Shown here: positions 31,785 to 41,100 of the stretch, one piece after another
How positions within the stretch are numbered: position 1 is the stretch's first letter
How the letters are laid out: the number at the start of each line of letters is the position of its first letter
NCBI RefSeq assembly: GCF_014207375.1
Contig: NZ_JACHEE010000003.1
Location: 186,001-250,000, forward strand
DNA length: 64,000 bases
Reading direction: 5' to 3'
DNA from: Arthrobacter sp. AZCC_0090
Lineage (GTDB): Bacteria > Actinomycetota > Actinomycetes > Actinomycetales > Micrococcaceae
The notes under the pieces: model-generated
Told to the model about the DNA's origin: nothing
The model's input: the letters and a program-made list of their open reading frames with translations, nothing else
Databases searched by the model: none
Program-made: the position numbers and the translations under genes

Positions 31785-32702
31785 ATGGACTTTGGCAGCA
31801 TCCTGCACACCATCTTCAACTTTGAAAACTACGGTGAACTGCTGGCGTTGGTACAGAATTCCATCTGGGCCGGTGCGGTCCTGGGCCTGCTCGGCGGGCT
31901 CGTGGGCACCTTTGTCATGAAACGGGACCTTGCTTTCGCCGTGCACGGCATTTCGGAATTGTCCTTCGCCGGTGCCTCATTCGCATTGCTCATAGGAACC
32001 GACATCATTCTTGGCTCCCTGGCAGGTTCAGTTGCGGCCGCACTGCTGCTGGGACTCATGGGCGTCCGGGCCCGGGACAAGAACTCGATCATTGGCGTCA
32101 TCATGCCCTTCGGGCTGGGCCTTGGCATCTTGTTCCTTGCCCTTTACCAAGGCAGGGCCGCCAACAAGTTCGGACTCCTGACCGGCCAAATCGTCTCGGT
32201 GGACACAGTGCAGCTCCAGGTTCTGGCAGGCACCGCCGTGGTGGTCATGATCGCGCTGGCCGCAATGTGGCGCCCGCTCAGTTTTGCCAGCGTTGATCCC
32301 GAGATGGCGGAAGCAAGGGGAGTGCCTGTCCGTGGATTGGCGATTGCCTTCATGGTGTTGCTCGGCGTCAGCGTTGCCTTGTCCATCCAGATCGTTGGCG
32401 CATTGCTGGTGCTCGCCCTGCTGATCACTCCCGCGGCAGCTGCCCTGCGGGTGACCACTTCGCCACGGCTTGTGGTCCTGTTGAGCGTCCTCTTTGCCAT
32501 CACGGCCACGGTGGGGGGCATCCTCCTGGCGCTCGGCAGCAGGATCCCCATCAGCCCGTATGTCACCACATTGTCGTTCCTGATCTATGTAGTGTGCCGG
32601 ATCATCGGCAACGTACGCGCCAAGCGGGGAATCAACGGCCGGGTAGTCCGTCCCCACGCTGCCATGGGCCAGGCAGTGGAAGACCAGACGGTAGCTGGCT
32701 AG
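31785..32702 (+). CDS. zinc-type ABC transporter permease
   Basis: A 305-aa ABC-3 family permease with about eight or nine hydrophobic helices. Family segments include RDLAFAVHGISELSFAGASFALL and VGALLVLALLITPAAAALR. It follows the ATPase gene with no gap. The last four bases overlap the end of the convergent zur gene, so antisense transcription between them is possible. With the lipoprotein and ATPase it forms a complete importer. Confidence 0.9.
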   Translation: MDFGSILHTIFNFENYGELLALVQNSIWAGAVLGLLGGLVGTFVMKRDLAFAVHGISELSFAGASFALLIGTDIILGSLAGSVAAALLLGLMGVRARDKNSIIGVIMPFGLGLGILFLALYQGRAANKFGLLTGQIVSVDTVQLQVLAGTAVVVMIALAAMWRPLSFASVDPEMAEARGVPVRGLAIAFMVLLGVSVALSIQIVGALLVLALLITPAAAALRVTTSPRLVVLLSVLFAITATVGGILLALGSRIPISPYVTTLSFLIYVVCRIIGNVRAKRGINGRVVRPHAAMGQAVEDQTVAG

Positions 32703-33193
32703 AGCCGGCCGGCAGCCTTCTTGGCCGTGCACTCGGGGCAGAGTCCGAAGATCTCCACGGTGTGCGCTACTTCGGTGTAGCCGTTCTCGGCTGCCACCCG
32801 GGCCGCCCACGTCTCGACGGCGGGTGCTTCCACCTCGACGGCCTTGCCGCAATTGCGGCACAGCAAGTGATGGTGGTGACCGGTCACGGCGCAGCGGCGG
32901 TACACGGCTTCGCCGTCGGCATTGCGAAGGACATCGATGAGGCCGTCGTCGGCAAGGGACTGCAGAATGCGGTATGCCGTGGCCAAGGACACGGAGACGC
33001 CTTGGTTTTGGAGCAGCCGGTACAGCTCCTGGGTACTCACGAAATCGTCCAGTTCGTCCAAGGCTGCGCTAACGGCCAGGCGCTGCTTGGTGACGCGCTG
33101 CTCCTTGACGGCGGGATCCTTCGCCGCCGGCAGCGGTTGGGCCGCGGGCCTGGACGTGGCGGCATTGGCGCCGTGTGACATTCGTGGACTCAT
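32699..33193 (-). CDS. zur: Fur-family regulator, probably Zur
   Basis: A 164-aa Fur-family repressor. The N-terminal winged helix includes KQRLAVSAALDEL and SLATAYRILQSLADDGLI. The metal-binding half has AVTGHHHHLLCRNCGKAVEVE and the second structural zinc pair in FGLCPEC (two CxxC motifs). Position next to a zinc-type ABC operon with a Fur-box-like dyad argues for Zur over Fur. The first 30 residues are a low-complexity extension. I chose the ATG at 33193; one at 33181 is equally possible, and neither has a strong ribosome binding site. Confidence 0.88.
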   Translation of the reverse strand: MSPRMSHGANAATSRPAAQPLPAAKDPAVKEQRVTKQRLAVSAALDELDDFVSTQELYRLLQNQGVSVSLATAYRILQSLADDGLIDVLRNADGEAVYRRCAVTGHHHHLLCRNCGKAVEVEAPAVETWAARVAAENGYTEVAHTVEIFGLCPECTAKKAAGRL

Positions 33194-33292
33194 TTCGGTG
33201 TGGATGTTCGCAAACACCAAGGTTACCAGCCAAGCACGCTTGGACACCGGCTCGTCGGCACCGCCTCGTGGACACCGCCGGAGGCTCGCCCC

Positions 33293-33298
33293 TAGGCT
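33293..33298 (+). promoter_or_regulatory. -10 element of a leaderless promoter (MBL-fold gene)
   Basis: TAGGCT ends six bases before the ATG at 33305. Confidence 0.55.
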
Positions 33299-33304
33299 GG
33301 CTGC

Positions 33305-33961
33305 ATGAAGCTCACCAAGTTCACCCATGCCTGTGTCCGCCTGCAAAAGGACAGCCAGGTCCTCGTGATTGATCCCGGCACTTTTTCCGAGTCCGAGGAA
33401 GCCCTTGCCGGAGCACACGCGGTGCTGATCACCCACGAGCACGCGGACCATGTGGACCCCGATGCAGTCGTCGAAGCCCTCAAAGGAATTCCCGGACTGC
33501 AGGTGCACGCACCTTCGGGTGTCGCTTCCCAGCTCGCTGCCAAAGCGGGCGACGACGGCGGCCGGGTGCACGCCGTCGAACCCGGCACCTCCTTCGAAGC
33601 CGGCGGCTTCGTGGTACGCACCTTCGGAGGGCAGCATGCCCTCATCCATCCTCAGATTCCGGTGGTGGCGAACATCGGCTACCTCGTGGACGAAAACGTC
33701 TTCCACCCTGGGGACTCGTTTGTTGTTCCTGATGGCATTGACGTCAAGACGCTTTTGGTTCCCATTCACGCGCCGTGGTCAAAGGTGGGGGAGGTGGTTG
33801 ACTTCGTGATCGCCGTTCGGGCGCCCAAGGCCTACCCGGTTCACGATGCCCTGCTCAACGAATTGGGACGCGGCCTGGTTGAAGCCCACGTGACCCGGAT
33901 CGGCGCGAAGTACGGCACCAGCTATGCCAGGCTGTCTCCGCGGGAGTCAGTGGAGGTCTAG
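33305..33961 (+). CDS. MBL-fold metal-dependent hydrolase (UlaG-like)
   Basis: A 218-aa metallo-beta-lactamase-fold protein. The metal site motif is ITHEHADHVDP at about residues 42-52. Further ligands are likely His in GGQHALIHP, Asp in FHPGDSFVV and His in YPVHDALLNE. It lacks the extra domains of glyoxalases or RNases, and resembles UlaG-type hydrolases of unknown substrate that are common in actinobacteria. The gene appears monocistronic and leaderless, and ends 14 bases before the convergent desulfhydrase gene. Confidence 0.85.
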   Translation: MKLTKFTHACVRLQKDSQVLVIDPGTFSESEEALAGAHAVLITHEHADHVDPDAVVEALKGIPGLQVHAPSGVASQLAAKAGDDGGRVHAVEPGTSFEAGGFVVRTFGGQHALIHPQIPVVANIGYLVDENVFHPGDSFVVPDGIDVKTLLVPIHAPWSKVGEVVDFVIAVRAPKAYPVHDALLNELGRGLVEAHVTRIGAKYGTSYARLSPRESVEV

Positions 33962-33974
33962 TCCGGTCCGCCTT

Positions 33975-35063
33975 CTAGATGTTGCTTGGCCACTTGCCTG
34001 TCTCGAAGAAGTCGGCCAGGACGGCCTCATAAGGCGCTGGGTCCAGGCCTCGCTCGGCGATCCAGTCCGGGTTGTAATAGCTTCCTGCGTAGCGATCGCC
34101 GGCGTCGCACATGAGTGAGACAATGCTCCCGCGCTTTCCTTGGGCCACCATGTCGGCGATCAACTGGCAGACGCCCCAAAGGTTGGTTCCCGTGGATGGC
34201 CCGGCGTGAAGCCCGGCAAGCCGCTGCAGTTGCCGCATGGCCGCCACAGAGGCGGCATCGGGAACCTGGATCATGGTGTCGATGACGGCCGGGACGAAGC
34301 TGGGCTCCATGCGGGGGCGCCCAATGCCTTCGATGCGGGACGGCATCCCCGTGGAGTAATCCGACACGCCGTCGCGCCAACCGGGATAGAACGCTGAGTT
34401 CTCGGGATCGACAACGGCCAGCCGGGTGGAATGGCGGTGGTACCTCAGGTAGCGGCCGATGGTTGCGCTGGTGCCGCCCGTGCCTGCGCCCACCACGATC
34501 CACTCGGGTACGGGGTGCTCTTCGAGGGCGAGTTGCTCAAAGATCGACTCGGCGATGTTGTTGTTTCCCCGCCAGTCGGTGGCGCGCTCGGCGAAGGTGA
34601 ATTGGTCCATGTAGTAACCGCCGGAAGTGCGGGCGACGTCCTCGGCCACCGCATAGACCTCGGAAGCATGGTCCACCAGCAGGCAGGCGCCACCGAACTC
34701 CTCGATGAGCGCGATCTTTTCCGGGCTGGTGGTTCGAGTCATCACGGCGATGAATGGAAGCCCGATCAGCCTGGCGAAGTATGCCTCCGAGACCGCCGTG
34801 CTGCCGCTCGAAGCCTCCACAATCGTGGTCCCTTCAGTGATCCAGCCGTTGACCAGGCCGTAGAGGAAGAGCGACCGGGCCAAACGATGCTTGAGGCTGC
34901 CCGAACGGTGCGTGGACTCGTCCTTGAGGTAGAGCTCGACACCCCAGTGTTCGGGGAGCGGCACCGCATACAGGTGCGTGTCCGCAGAGCGGTTGTTCTC
35001 GGCTTCGATGCGGCGGATTGCCTCGCTGGCCCATGCCCGGTCCTGATTGTGTAGAGTGCTCAC
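33975..35063 (-). CDS. PLP-dependent cysteine desulfhydrase, Cds1-like
   Basis: A 362-aa fold-type II PLP enzyme of the cysteine synthase superfamily. The PLP lysine is in [14 protein letters not shown], the substrate loop in [15 protein letters not shown], and the phosphate-binding glycine loop in [16 protein letters not shown]. The overall sequence, including [12 protein letters not shown] and [18 protein letters not shown], resembles mycobacterial Cds1, which degrades cysteine to H2S, pyruvate and ammonia. The GTG at 35063 follows TAGGCT by six bases. It is divergent from a sulfurtransferase, another enzyme of cysteine sulfur metabolism. Confidence 0.85.
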   Translation of the reverse strand: MSTLHNQDRAWASEAIRRIEAENNRSADTHLYAVPLPEHWGVELYLKDESTHRSGSLKHRLARSLFLYGLVNGWITEGTTIVEASSGSTAVSEAYFARLIGLPFIAVMTRTTSPEKIALIEEFGGACLLVDHASEVYAVAEDVARTSGGYYMDQFTFAERATDWRGNNNIAESIFEQLALEEHPVPEWIVVGAGTGGTSATIGRYLRYHRHSTRLAVVDPENSAFYPGWRDGVSDYSTGMPSRIEGIGRPRMEPSFVPAVIDTMIQVPDAASVAAMRQLQRLAGLHAGPSTGTNLWGVCQLIADMVAQGKRGSIVSLMCDAGDRYAGSYYNPDWIAERGLDPAPYEAVLADFFETGKWPSNI

Positions 35064-35069
35064 CGATCC

Positions 35070-35075
35070 AGCCTA
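35070..35075 (-). promoter_or_regulatory. -10 element of a leaderless promoter (Cds1-like gene)
   Basis: TAGGCT on the minus strand ends six bases before the GTG start at 35063. Confidence 0.55.
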
Positions 35076-35178
35076 CCGGCGGAGGCTGCCGCCCAAGGAT
35101 AGGCTGGTAGCCGGTCGGCAGCTGCACGGCGGCAGCTTCGAAGCGGTTTGGTAGTCGCAGCAAAACGAAGGAGATTTG

Positions 35179-36033
35179 ATGGCCACCCTCATTGATGTAG
35201 CCGCGCTCAAGGACCGCATGGACGCGGGCAAGCGGACCGTATTGCTCGATGTCCGCTGGGTGTTGGGCGATCCGCACGGCCATTCGCACTTCCGCCAAGC
35301 CCATATCCCCGGGGCAGTTTACGTGGACCTGCACAACGAGCTCGCGGATCCGTCAGCCGAGGGACAGGGTAGGCACCCGTTGCCGCCTACCGCTGCCCTA
35401 CAGCGAAGCGCCCGCGCGTGGGGCATCAACGACGGCGATACCGTGGTGGCCTACGACGACAGCGGCAGCACCGCGGCTGCGCGGTTGTGGTGGCTGCTCC
35501 GTGACGCCGGGTTCCCTTCGGTCTTCCTGCTCGACGGCGGATTGGGCGCCTGGCGCGCGGCCGGCTACCCGTTGGCGCAAGACGAGCAGCCGCCGGTACC
35601 GGGCGACGTCGTGCTTGGACACGGCCACATGGACGCCATCAGCATGGACGAGGCGGCGGACTGGCACACCCGTGGAATCCTTCTCGACGCCCGCGCGGGA
35701 GAAAGGTACCGCGGCGAAATCGAACCCATTGATCCTCGCGCCGGGCACATTCCCGGCGCGCTCAGCGCCCCCACAAGCGGAAACCTCGGCCCGGACGGCA
35801 CGTTTCTTAACGTGGCGCAGCTCCGCAATAGATTTGCTGCCTTGGGCATCGACGAGGGCAGCAAGGTAGCGGTCTACTGCGGCTCCGGGGTAACGGCCGC
35901 CCATGAAATCGCAGCCCTCGAAATCGCTGGATTCAGGGCAGCGTTGTTCCCTGGGTCCTTTTCGCAATGGTCTTCGCTTGACTCCAACCGAGTGGTGGTC
36001 GGTGCCGAGCCACTGGGCGCCCCCGCCCAGTGA
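35179..36033 (+). CDS. sseA: thiosulfate/3-mercaptopyruvate sulfurtransferase (two rhodanese domains)
   Basis: A 284-aa protein with two rhodanese domains. The inactive N-terminal one runs to about residue 140. The C-terminal one carries the catalytic Cys in AVYCGSGVTAAHE. The CGSGVT loop is of the 3-mercaptopyruvate type. Typical boundary motifs are HIPGAVYVDL and HIPGALSAP. It moves sulfane sulfur to thiols or cyanide. AAGGAG lies seven bases before the ATG at 35179. It is divergent from a Cds1-like desulfhydrase. The terminal codons with stop are followed by three further 18-bp copies. Confidence 0.9.
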   Translation: MATLIDVAALKDRMDAGKRTVLLDVRWVLGDPHGHSHFRQAHIPGAVYVDLHNELADPSAEGQGRHPLPPTAALQRSARAWGINDGDTVVAYDDSGSTAAARLWWLLRDAGFPSVFLLDGGLGAWRAAGYPLAQDEQPPVPGDVVLGHGHMDAISMDEAADWHTRGILLDARAGERYRGEIEPIDPRAGHIPGALSAPTSGNLGPDGTFLNVAQLRNRFAALGIDEGSKVAVYCGSGVTAAHEIAALEIAGFRAALFPGSFSQWSSLDSNRVVVGAEPLGAPAQ

Positions 36034-36093
36034 ACGTGTGTTGCCCGGTGAAGCCGGGTTGCCCGGTGAAGCCGGGTTGCCCAGTGAATCCGG
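36022..36093 (+). repeat. four 18-bp units at the sulfurtransferase gene end, each with an in-frame TGA
   Basis: The first unit contains the real stop (Ala-Gln-stop). Two identical units GTTGCCCGGTGAAGCCGG and one variant with CAGTGAATC follow, all in the same frame and each carrying Ala-Arg/Gln-stop. Each of the two identical units can fold CCCGG-TGAAG-CCGGG. Confidence 0.9.
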
Positions 36094-36137
36094 GGTGGCG
36101 TGGCGGCGCTGAGTGGCAAAAATTCAGCCCGCAGGGG

Positions 36138-36143
36138 TAGCGT
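36138..36143 (+). promoter_or_regulatory. -10 element of a leaderless promoter (alcohol dehydrogenase)
   Basis: TAGCGT ends six bases before the ATG at 36150. Confidence 0.5.
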
Positions 36144-36149
36144 CGAAAC

Positions 36150-37331
36150 ATGACACCCGGACGCCCCGTTCCTCCGCCGCTTGGCAAGCCGCTCCTCCCG
36201 ATTGACGAAACCGACGTCGTCCCCTCGCCAACCCTCGCGGCCGCCTACGGCACGCCAACCCTCGCGGCCGCCTACGGCGCCACTTCTGCCGACAGCGGAC
36301 TTGTTCCCCTCACAGTTGCCCGCCGCGCACCCAAGGAAGACGACGTCGAGATCGAGATCGATTTCTGCGGTCTGTGCCACTCCGATGTCCACGCGACACG
36401 GGGCGAATGGGGCGCCCAGAGCTATCCTTTGGTCCCTGGCCACGAAATCGTGGGCCGGGTCCGCAAGGTGGGTTCCGCCGTCGACGACTTCGCGCCGGGT
36501 GACCTGGTGGGCGTCGGCTGCCTGGTGGACTCCTGCCGCGAATGCGGGAGCTGCCTCGAAGGCCTTGAACAGTATTGCGAACGCGGAAACGTGGGCACCT
36601 ACGGGGTGAAGGACGGCCGGAATGGCGACGCCGTCACGCAAGGCGGTTATTCGACTTCGGTGGTGGTCGACCGCCGTTTTGTGTTGCGCGTGCCCGAGGG
36701 CCTGGACCCGGCCGCGGTGGCGCCGTTGCTCTGCGCGGGCATCACCACCTACTCGCCTCTGCGCTACTTTGACGTCGAGGAAGGAGACGTGGTGGGCGTC
36801 GTCGGACTTGGCGGACTAGGTCACATGGCCGTCAAGATTGCCAAGGCGATGGGCGCGCACGTGGTGGTCTTCACCACGTCGGACGCCAAAATCGAGGCGG
36901 CGACGGAGCTCGGTGCGGACCAGGTGATCCTCTCGAAGGACCCCGAAGCGATGGAGGGCGCCAACCGCACCATCGACGTTATTATTGACACCGTCGCGGC
37001 GCCTCATGACTTGAACCCGTACTTCCGCACCCTCCGCCTGGATGGTGCCCTCTTCCAGTTGGGACTGCCCTCCACGGACATGCCCCCAGTCAGTCCCGGC
37101 GCCCTGATCCGACGCCGGCTCGCCTACGCGGGATCGTTGATCGGCGGTATCGCCGAGACCCAAGAGATGCTGGATTTCTGTGCGGAGCACGGCGTAGTAA
37201 GCGACATCGAAATGGTCACCGCGCGGCAACTCAATGCGGCCTACGATCGCATGGTCGCCGGCGACGTGAAGTACCGATTCGTCCTTGATACCAAGACCCT
37301 TCAGACCCCTTCGGAAAAGGCAGACGTATGA
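36150..37331 (+). CDS. zinc-dependent alcohol dehydrogenase, cinnamyl-alcohol/YahK type
   Basis: A 393-aa medium-chain dehydrogenase that reduces aldehydes with NAD(P)H. The catalytic zinc site uses Cys in FCGLCHSDVH and GHEIVGRV. The structural zinc lobe has four Cys in CLVDSCRECGSCLEGLEQYC. The Rossmann motif is VVGLGGLGHMAVKIAKAMGA. The N-terminus carries a 9-residue tandem repeat (PTLAAAYGT, PTLAAAYGA at about 27-44) from a near-perfect 27-bp duplication, and is longer than in relatives. The stop overlaps the ATG of a HIT protein gene, so the two are co-translated. Confidence 0.9.
   Translation: MTPGRPVPPPLGKPLLPIDETDVVPSPTLAAAYGTPTLAAAYGATSADSGLVPLTVARRAPKEDDVEIEIDFCGLCHSDVHATRGEWGAQSYPLVPGHEIVGRVRKVGSAVDDFAPGDLVGVGCLVDSCRECGSCLEGLEQYCERGNVGTYGVKDGRNGDAVTQGGYSTSVVVDRRFVLRVPEGLDPAAVAPLLCAGITTYSPLRYFDVEEGDVVGVVGLGGLGHMAVKIAKAMGAHVVVFTTSDAKIEAATELGADQVILSKDPEAMEGANRTIDVIIDTVAAPHDLNPYFRTLRLDGALFQLGLPSTDMPPVSPGALIRRRLAYAGSLIGGIAETQEMLDFCAEHGVVSDIEMVTARQLNAAYDRMVAGDVKYRFVLDTKTLQTPSEKADV
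36227..36280 (+). repeat. 27-bp in-frame tandem duplication in the dehydrogenase gene
   Basis: Two copies starting at 36227 and 36254 encode PTLAAAYGT and PTLAAAYGA. They are almost identical at the DNA level, so the duplication looks recent. Confidence 0.92.
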
Positions 37332-37756
37332 GCACCCTATTTACCAAGATCATCAACGGCGAGATCCCTGGACGCTTCGTCTGGAAAGACGACGACGTGG
37401 TTGCCTTCCTGACCATCGCCCCGCTTACAGACGGCCACGCCCTCGTGGTGCCCCGCCAAGAGGTGGACCGTTGGACCGATGTCGCCCCCGAGCTCCTCAA
37501 CAAGGTCATGGCCGTCGCGCAGACAATCGGACAGGCCCAGGTGAAGGCGTTCGGCGCACCCCGGGCAGGCCTTTCCGTGGTGGGCTTCGAAGTTGAGCAC
37601 TTCCACGTGCACGTCTTCCCTGCCAGCTCCCTGGCAGATTTTGATTTCGGCACCGTGGACCACCATCCGGACCCTGCCCAGCTTGATACCAACGCCGCGA
37701 AGCTCCGCGCCGGCCTTGTCGCCGCCGGGCACGGACAGTTCGTTCCGGCAGACTGA
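37328..37756 (+). CDS. HIT-family nucleotide-binding protein
   Basis: A 142-aa histidine-triad protein. The triad is HFHVHVFP at about residues 97-104, and the N-terminal FTKIINGEIPGRFVWKDDDVVAF is typical of the Hint/PKCI branch. Such proteins hydrolyse nucleoside phosphoramidates or AMP conjugates. The ATG overlaps the dehydrogenase stop (ATGA). A pair of structured repeats follows. Confidence 0.9.
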   Translation: MSTLFTKIINGEIPGRFVWKDDDVVAFLTIAPLTDGHALVVPRQEVDRWTDVAPELLNKVMAVAQTIGQAQVKAFGAPRAGLSVVGFEVEHFHVHVFPASSLADFDFGTVDHHPDPAQLDTNAAKLRAGLVAAGHGQFVPAD

Positions 37757-37817
37757 GGCGCGACGCCGTAGAACTCCCGCGGATGGTCGCGGAATGGATG
37801 CGGCCCGGTTCCGGGGC

Positions 37818-38117
37818 GACGCTCGCTCACCTTTGCTGCCCTTTCCCAAACGCTCGCTCACCTTGGTGCGAAAGCCCGAAACCTGCCCTGCGTTAGATGT
37901 CAGGAAGGTTTCGGGTTTTGATCCCTTCATTAGTGCATGAGGGTCGACAGAATGACCGCTATAAGTGAGCGAGCGTTTGTCTTGCCAGACGCCCGCTCAC
38001 CTTTGCTGCCCTTTTCCCAAACGCTCGCTCACCTTGGTGCGAAGGCCCGAAACCTGCCTGCGTTAGATGTGCAGGAAGGTTTCGGGCCTAACCCTCATAA
38101 GTGCAGGAGCGAGCGTC
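37818..38117. repeat. two copies of a structured intergenic repeat
   Basis: Two near-identical units of about 120 bp (from 37818 and from 37988, offset 170) lie between convergent genes. Each begins GACGCTCGCTCACC or close, then has AAACGCTCGCTCAC, then an inner hairpin CCCGAAACCT ... AGGTTTCGGG (37875-37915; 38046-38085). In copy 1 a perfect inverted match GTGAGCGAGCGTTT closes the element at 37965-37978; copy 2 ends with AGCGAGCGT at 38108. Outside the hairpin stem the copies differ in compensating ways (AAAG/TTTT against AGG/CCT). Confidence 0.9.
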
Positions 38118-38134
38118 TTAGCCCGTCGCGGCGC

Positions 38135-41100
38135 CTAGGCTGGTGCCAGCGCCTGGTTGAGCACCGTCCGGATGCGCTTTTCCGAGACCGAATAGGCCGT
38201 GCCAAGTTCGACCGCGAAGAGGCTCACGCGCAGCTCCTCGATCATCCAGCGCACCCGTGTTAACTCGGCGCCCGCCCGTCGGCCGGGCAGCAGTGCGGAG
38301 ACGGCGTCGTCGTAGTCATCCTCCACGCCCTGCACGACCGACATGTTCAACCCGTCCCGCTGGACATTGTTCGGAAGCTTTTCGAGGCGCTTCTCAATTC
38401 CGGCCAGATACCGCGGCAACTGGCTCAGCTGTGCGTAGCCCGTCTGTGCTACAAAACCGGGGAACACGAGCTGCTCCAGTTGGCTCTTCATATCATTGAG
38501 CGCACTGATCAGGGCGAGGCTCGTGCTGCCCTTGAGTTGCTTCTCGATCCGCCGGGTGCTCGCCAAGACGCGTTCGACGACGGCCGTCACCGTGAAGACG
38601 GTGTCGATCAGTTCCGCTCGGACCAGTTCGTACAGGGCCTCGAACGCTGCCTTGTCCCAAGGAAGTTCGGCCGGAGTCAGCTTGTCGATGGCCGCCAGGA
38701 CGCAGTCAGCGATTAAGGCGCTCACCGAGCCGTGAGGGTTCTGGCTGAACGTCAACTTCTCGGTGTTGTTCAAATGTTCCAGGACATAGCGGTCCGGGGC
38801 AGGAACCCGCAGGGCGAGCAGCCGGATAACGCCGCTGCGCATTGCCGACTCCTGCTCCGCCCGGGTCTGGAACACCCGCAATGCGACGGACTTGCCCTCG
38901 TCCACCAGGGCGGGGAAACCGGTGACATCGTGACCCTTCACCGTGCGGGTCACTTGGCGTTCAATAGCGCCGAAAGTCCACTCGGTGAGGCCGGTTTGCT
39001 CGGACAGGAAACCGCCAGGCTGCTGGATCGGCCCGCCGCGGCCGTTTCCGCGGGCGGAGGCTGGAACTCGGTCAGCGGGCGTTCCGGTGCCCCTCGGACC
39101 CTTCGTGCGCGCCGCCATCGCGGGTGTTGCCCCGAGTGATTCGGCGATGGCTCGCCGGGTGGCCGGGGCCAGTTGCTCCTGGAGTACGGCGAGGTCCTTG
39201 CCCTCGTCCAGTACTTTGCCGCGGCTGTCCACCACCTTGAAACTGACGCGCAGATGTGCGGGCACGGCGTCCCAATTCCACGAGCCCGGAGGGATGATGT
39301 GTCCGCGGATGCGGCGCAGCACGAGCTCGAGCGAGGCCTCAAGGTCATCCGAGGCCGGATCGAAGTCATTCTCCAAGGCAGCAGCTGCTTGCCGGGCAAC
39401 ATCCGGGGCCGGTACGAAGTTCTTGCGGATGTGCTTGGGCAGGGACTTGATCAATGCAGTCACGAGTTCGACGCGCTGGCCGGGGATCTGCCAGCGGAAT
39501 GCGGCGTCGTCGAGCTGGTTGAGGAAAAGCACCGGCACCTCGGCCGTGACGCCGTCCGAGGGATTGGGCGGCGAGCCGGGAGCGACGGGATGGAACTCGT
39601 AGCTCAGGGGCAGCTCAAAGCCCTTGTGCAGCCAGGTTTTCGGATAGGCGGAATCATCCAGGGCTTCGGCGTCCTCGCTCATGAGCAGCGACTGGTCGAA
39701 GTCCAACAGGGTGGGGTCCTGCTGGCGGGCATCCTTCCACCATTTGTCGAAGTGCCGTTCGGAGACCACGTCCTTGCCGATTCTGGCGTCGTAGAACTCG
39801 AAGAGCGTGTGGTCGTCCACCAGGATGTCGCGGCGGCGCATCCGTGTCTCGAGCTCCTCGATCTCACGGAGGAGGGCGCGGTTGCGATGGAAGAATTTGT
39901 GGTGGGTCTTCCAGTCGCCCTCCACCAGGGCATGCCGGATGAAGAGTTCGCGGGAGAGCTCGGGGTCGATCCTGCCGTAGTTGATGCGGCGGTTCGGGAT
40001 GATGGGAACTCCGTAGAGCATGACCTTTTCGTGCGCCATGACCGAACCCGTGCGGGTGGACCAATGAGGCTCACTGTAGGTGCGCTTCAGGAGATCGGGG
40101 GCTACCTGCTCGGCCCACAAGGGATCAAACTTGGCTGCAACCCTGGCCCACAGCCTGCTTGTTTCCACCAATTCCGCCGCCATGACAAATGCCGGTGACT
40201 TCTTGAACAGTGCCGAGCCAGGGAAGATCGCGAAACGGCTGCCGCGTGCTCCGGCATACTCGCGCTTGCGTTCATCCAGCATGCCGATGTGACTCAGGAG
40301 CCCCGAGAGCAAGCTGATGTGGATGCCCTCGTTGTTGCCTACGGGGTCGGCTTCGCGCTTGTTGTCGATAGTGATGCCCAGCGGCTTGGCGAGCTGGCGC
40401 AATTGCTGGAAGAGATCCTGCCATTCGCGGACGCGCAGGTAGTTGATGAACTCGTTCCTGCACAGCCGGCGGAACTGCGTGGAGGAGAGTTCGTGCTGCT
40501 TTTCCTGGATGTAGTTCCACAGGTTTAGGAACCCCGTGAAGTCCGAGTTCTCGTCCCGGAAACGTGCATGCTTTTCCGCTGCAAGTTGCTGTTTGTCTGT
40601 TGGACGCTCGCGCGGATCCTGGATCGTCAACGCAGCTGCCAGGATCATGACTTCCTTGACACAGCCTCGCTTCCCGGCTTCGACGATCATCCTGCCGAGC
40701 CGAGGGTCGACCGGGAGCTGGGCCAACTTCTGCCCGACGGCGGTTAGGCCGCCGCTCACGCGTCCGTTGCCGCTGTCGCCCGTGGGGGGAGCGCCGCCCT
40801 CGCCCGTGCGCGCCGCGCTCAAGGCGCCGAGTTCGCGCAACAACGTGACGCCGTCGTTGATGGCACGCGAGTCTGGCGGCTCAACAAACGGGAAGTTCTC
40901 GACGTCTTTGGGACCGCGGGCCACCCCCATGGCCGTCATCTGCAGGATGACTGCCGCGAGGTTGGTCCTGAGGATCTCAGGATCGGTGAACTGCGGACGG
41001 GACTCGAAGTCTTCCTCCGAATACAGCCGGATCGCGATGCCTTCGGAGACACGTCCACAACGACCGGAACGCTGGCTTGCCGATGCCTGCGATACACGTT

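Noticed and set aside
30078..31946. A 622-codon minus-strand frame across the zinc ABC genes
   Set aside because: It spans two intact plus-strand genes and their spacer, and shows no family features.
32699..33769. A 356-residue zur product starting at 33769
   Set aside because: The extra N-terminal part overlaps the divergent MBL gene and has no family similarity. The start at 33193 gives a normal Fur-family protein.
36040..36093. CRISPR-like array at the 18-bp repeats
   Set aside because: The units are directly adjacent without spacers and are far shorter than CRISPR repeats.
37818..38117. Insertion sequence at the paired repeats
   Set aside because: There is no transposase frame and no target-site duplication that I can see. 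A non-coding repeat family fits better.
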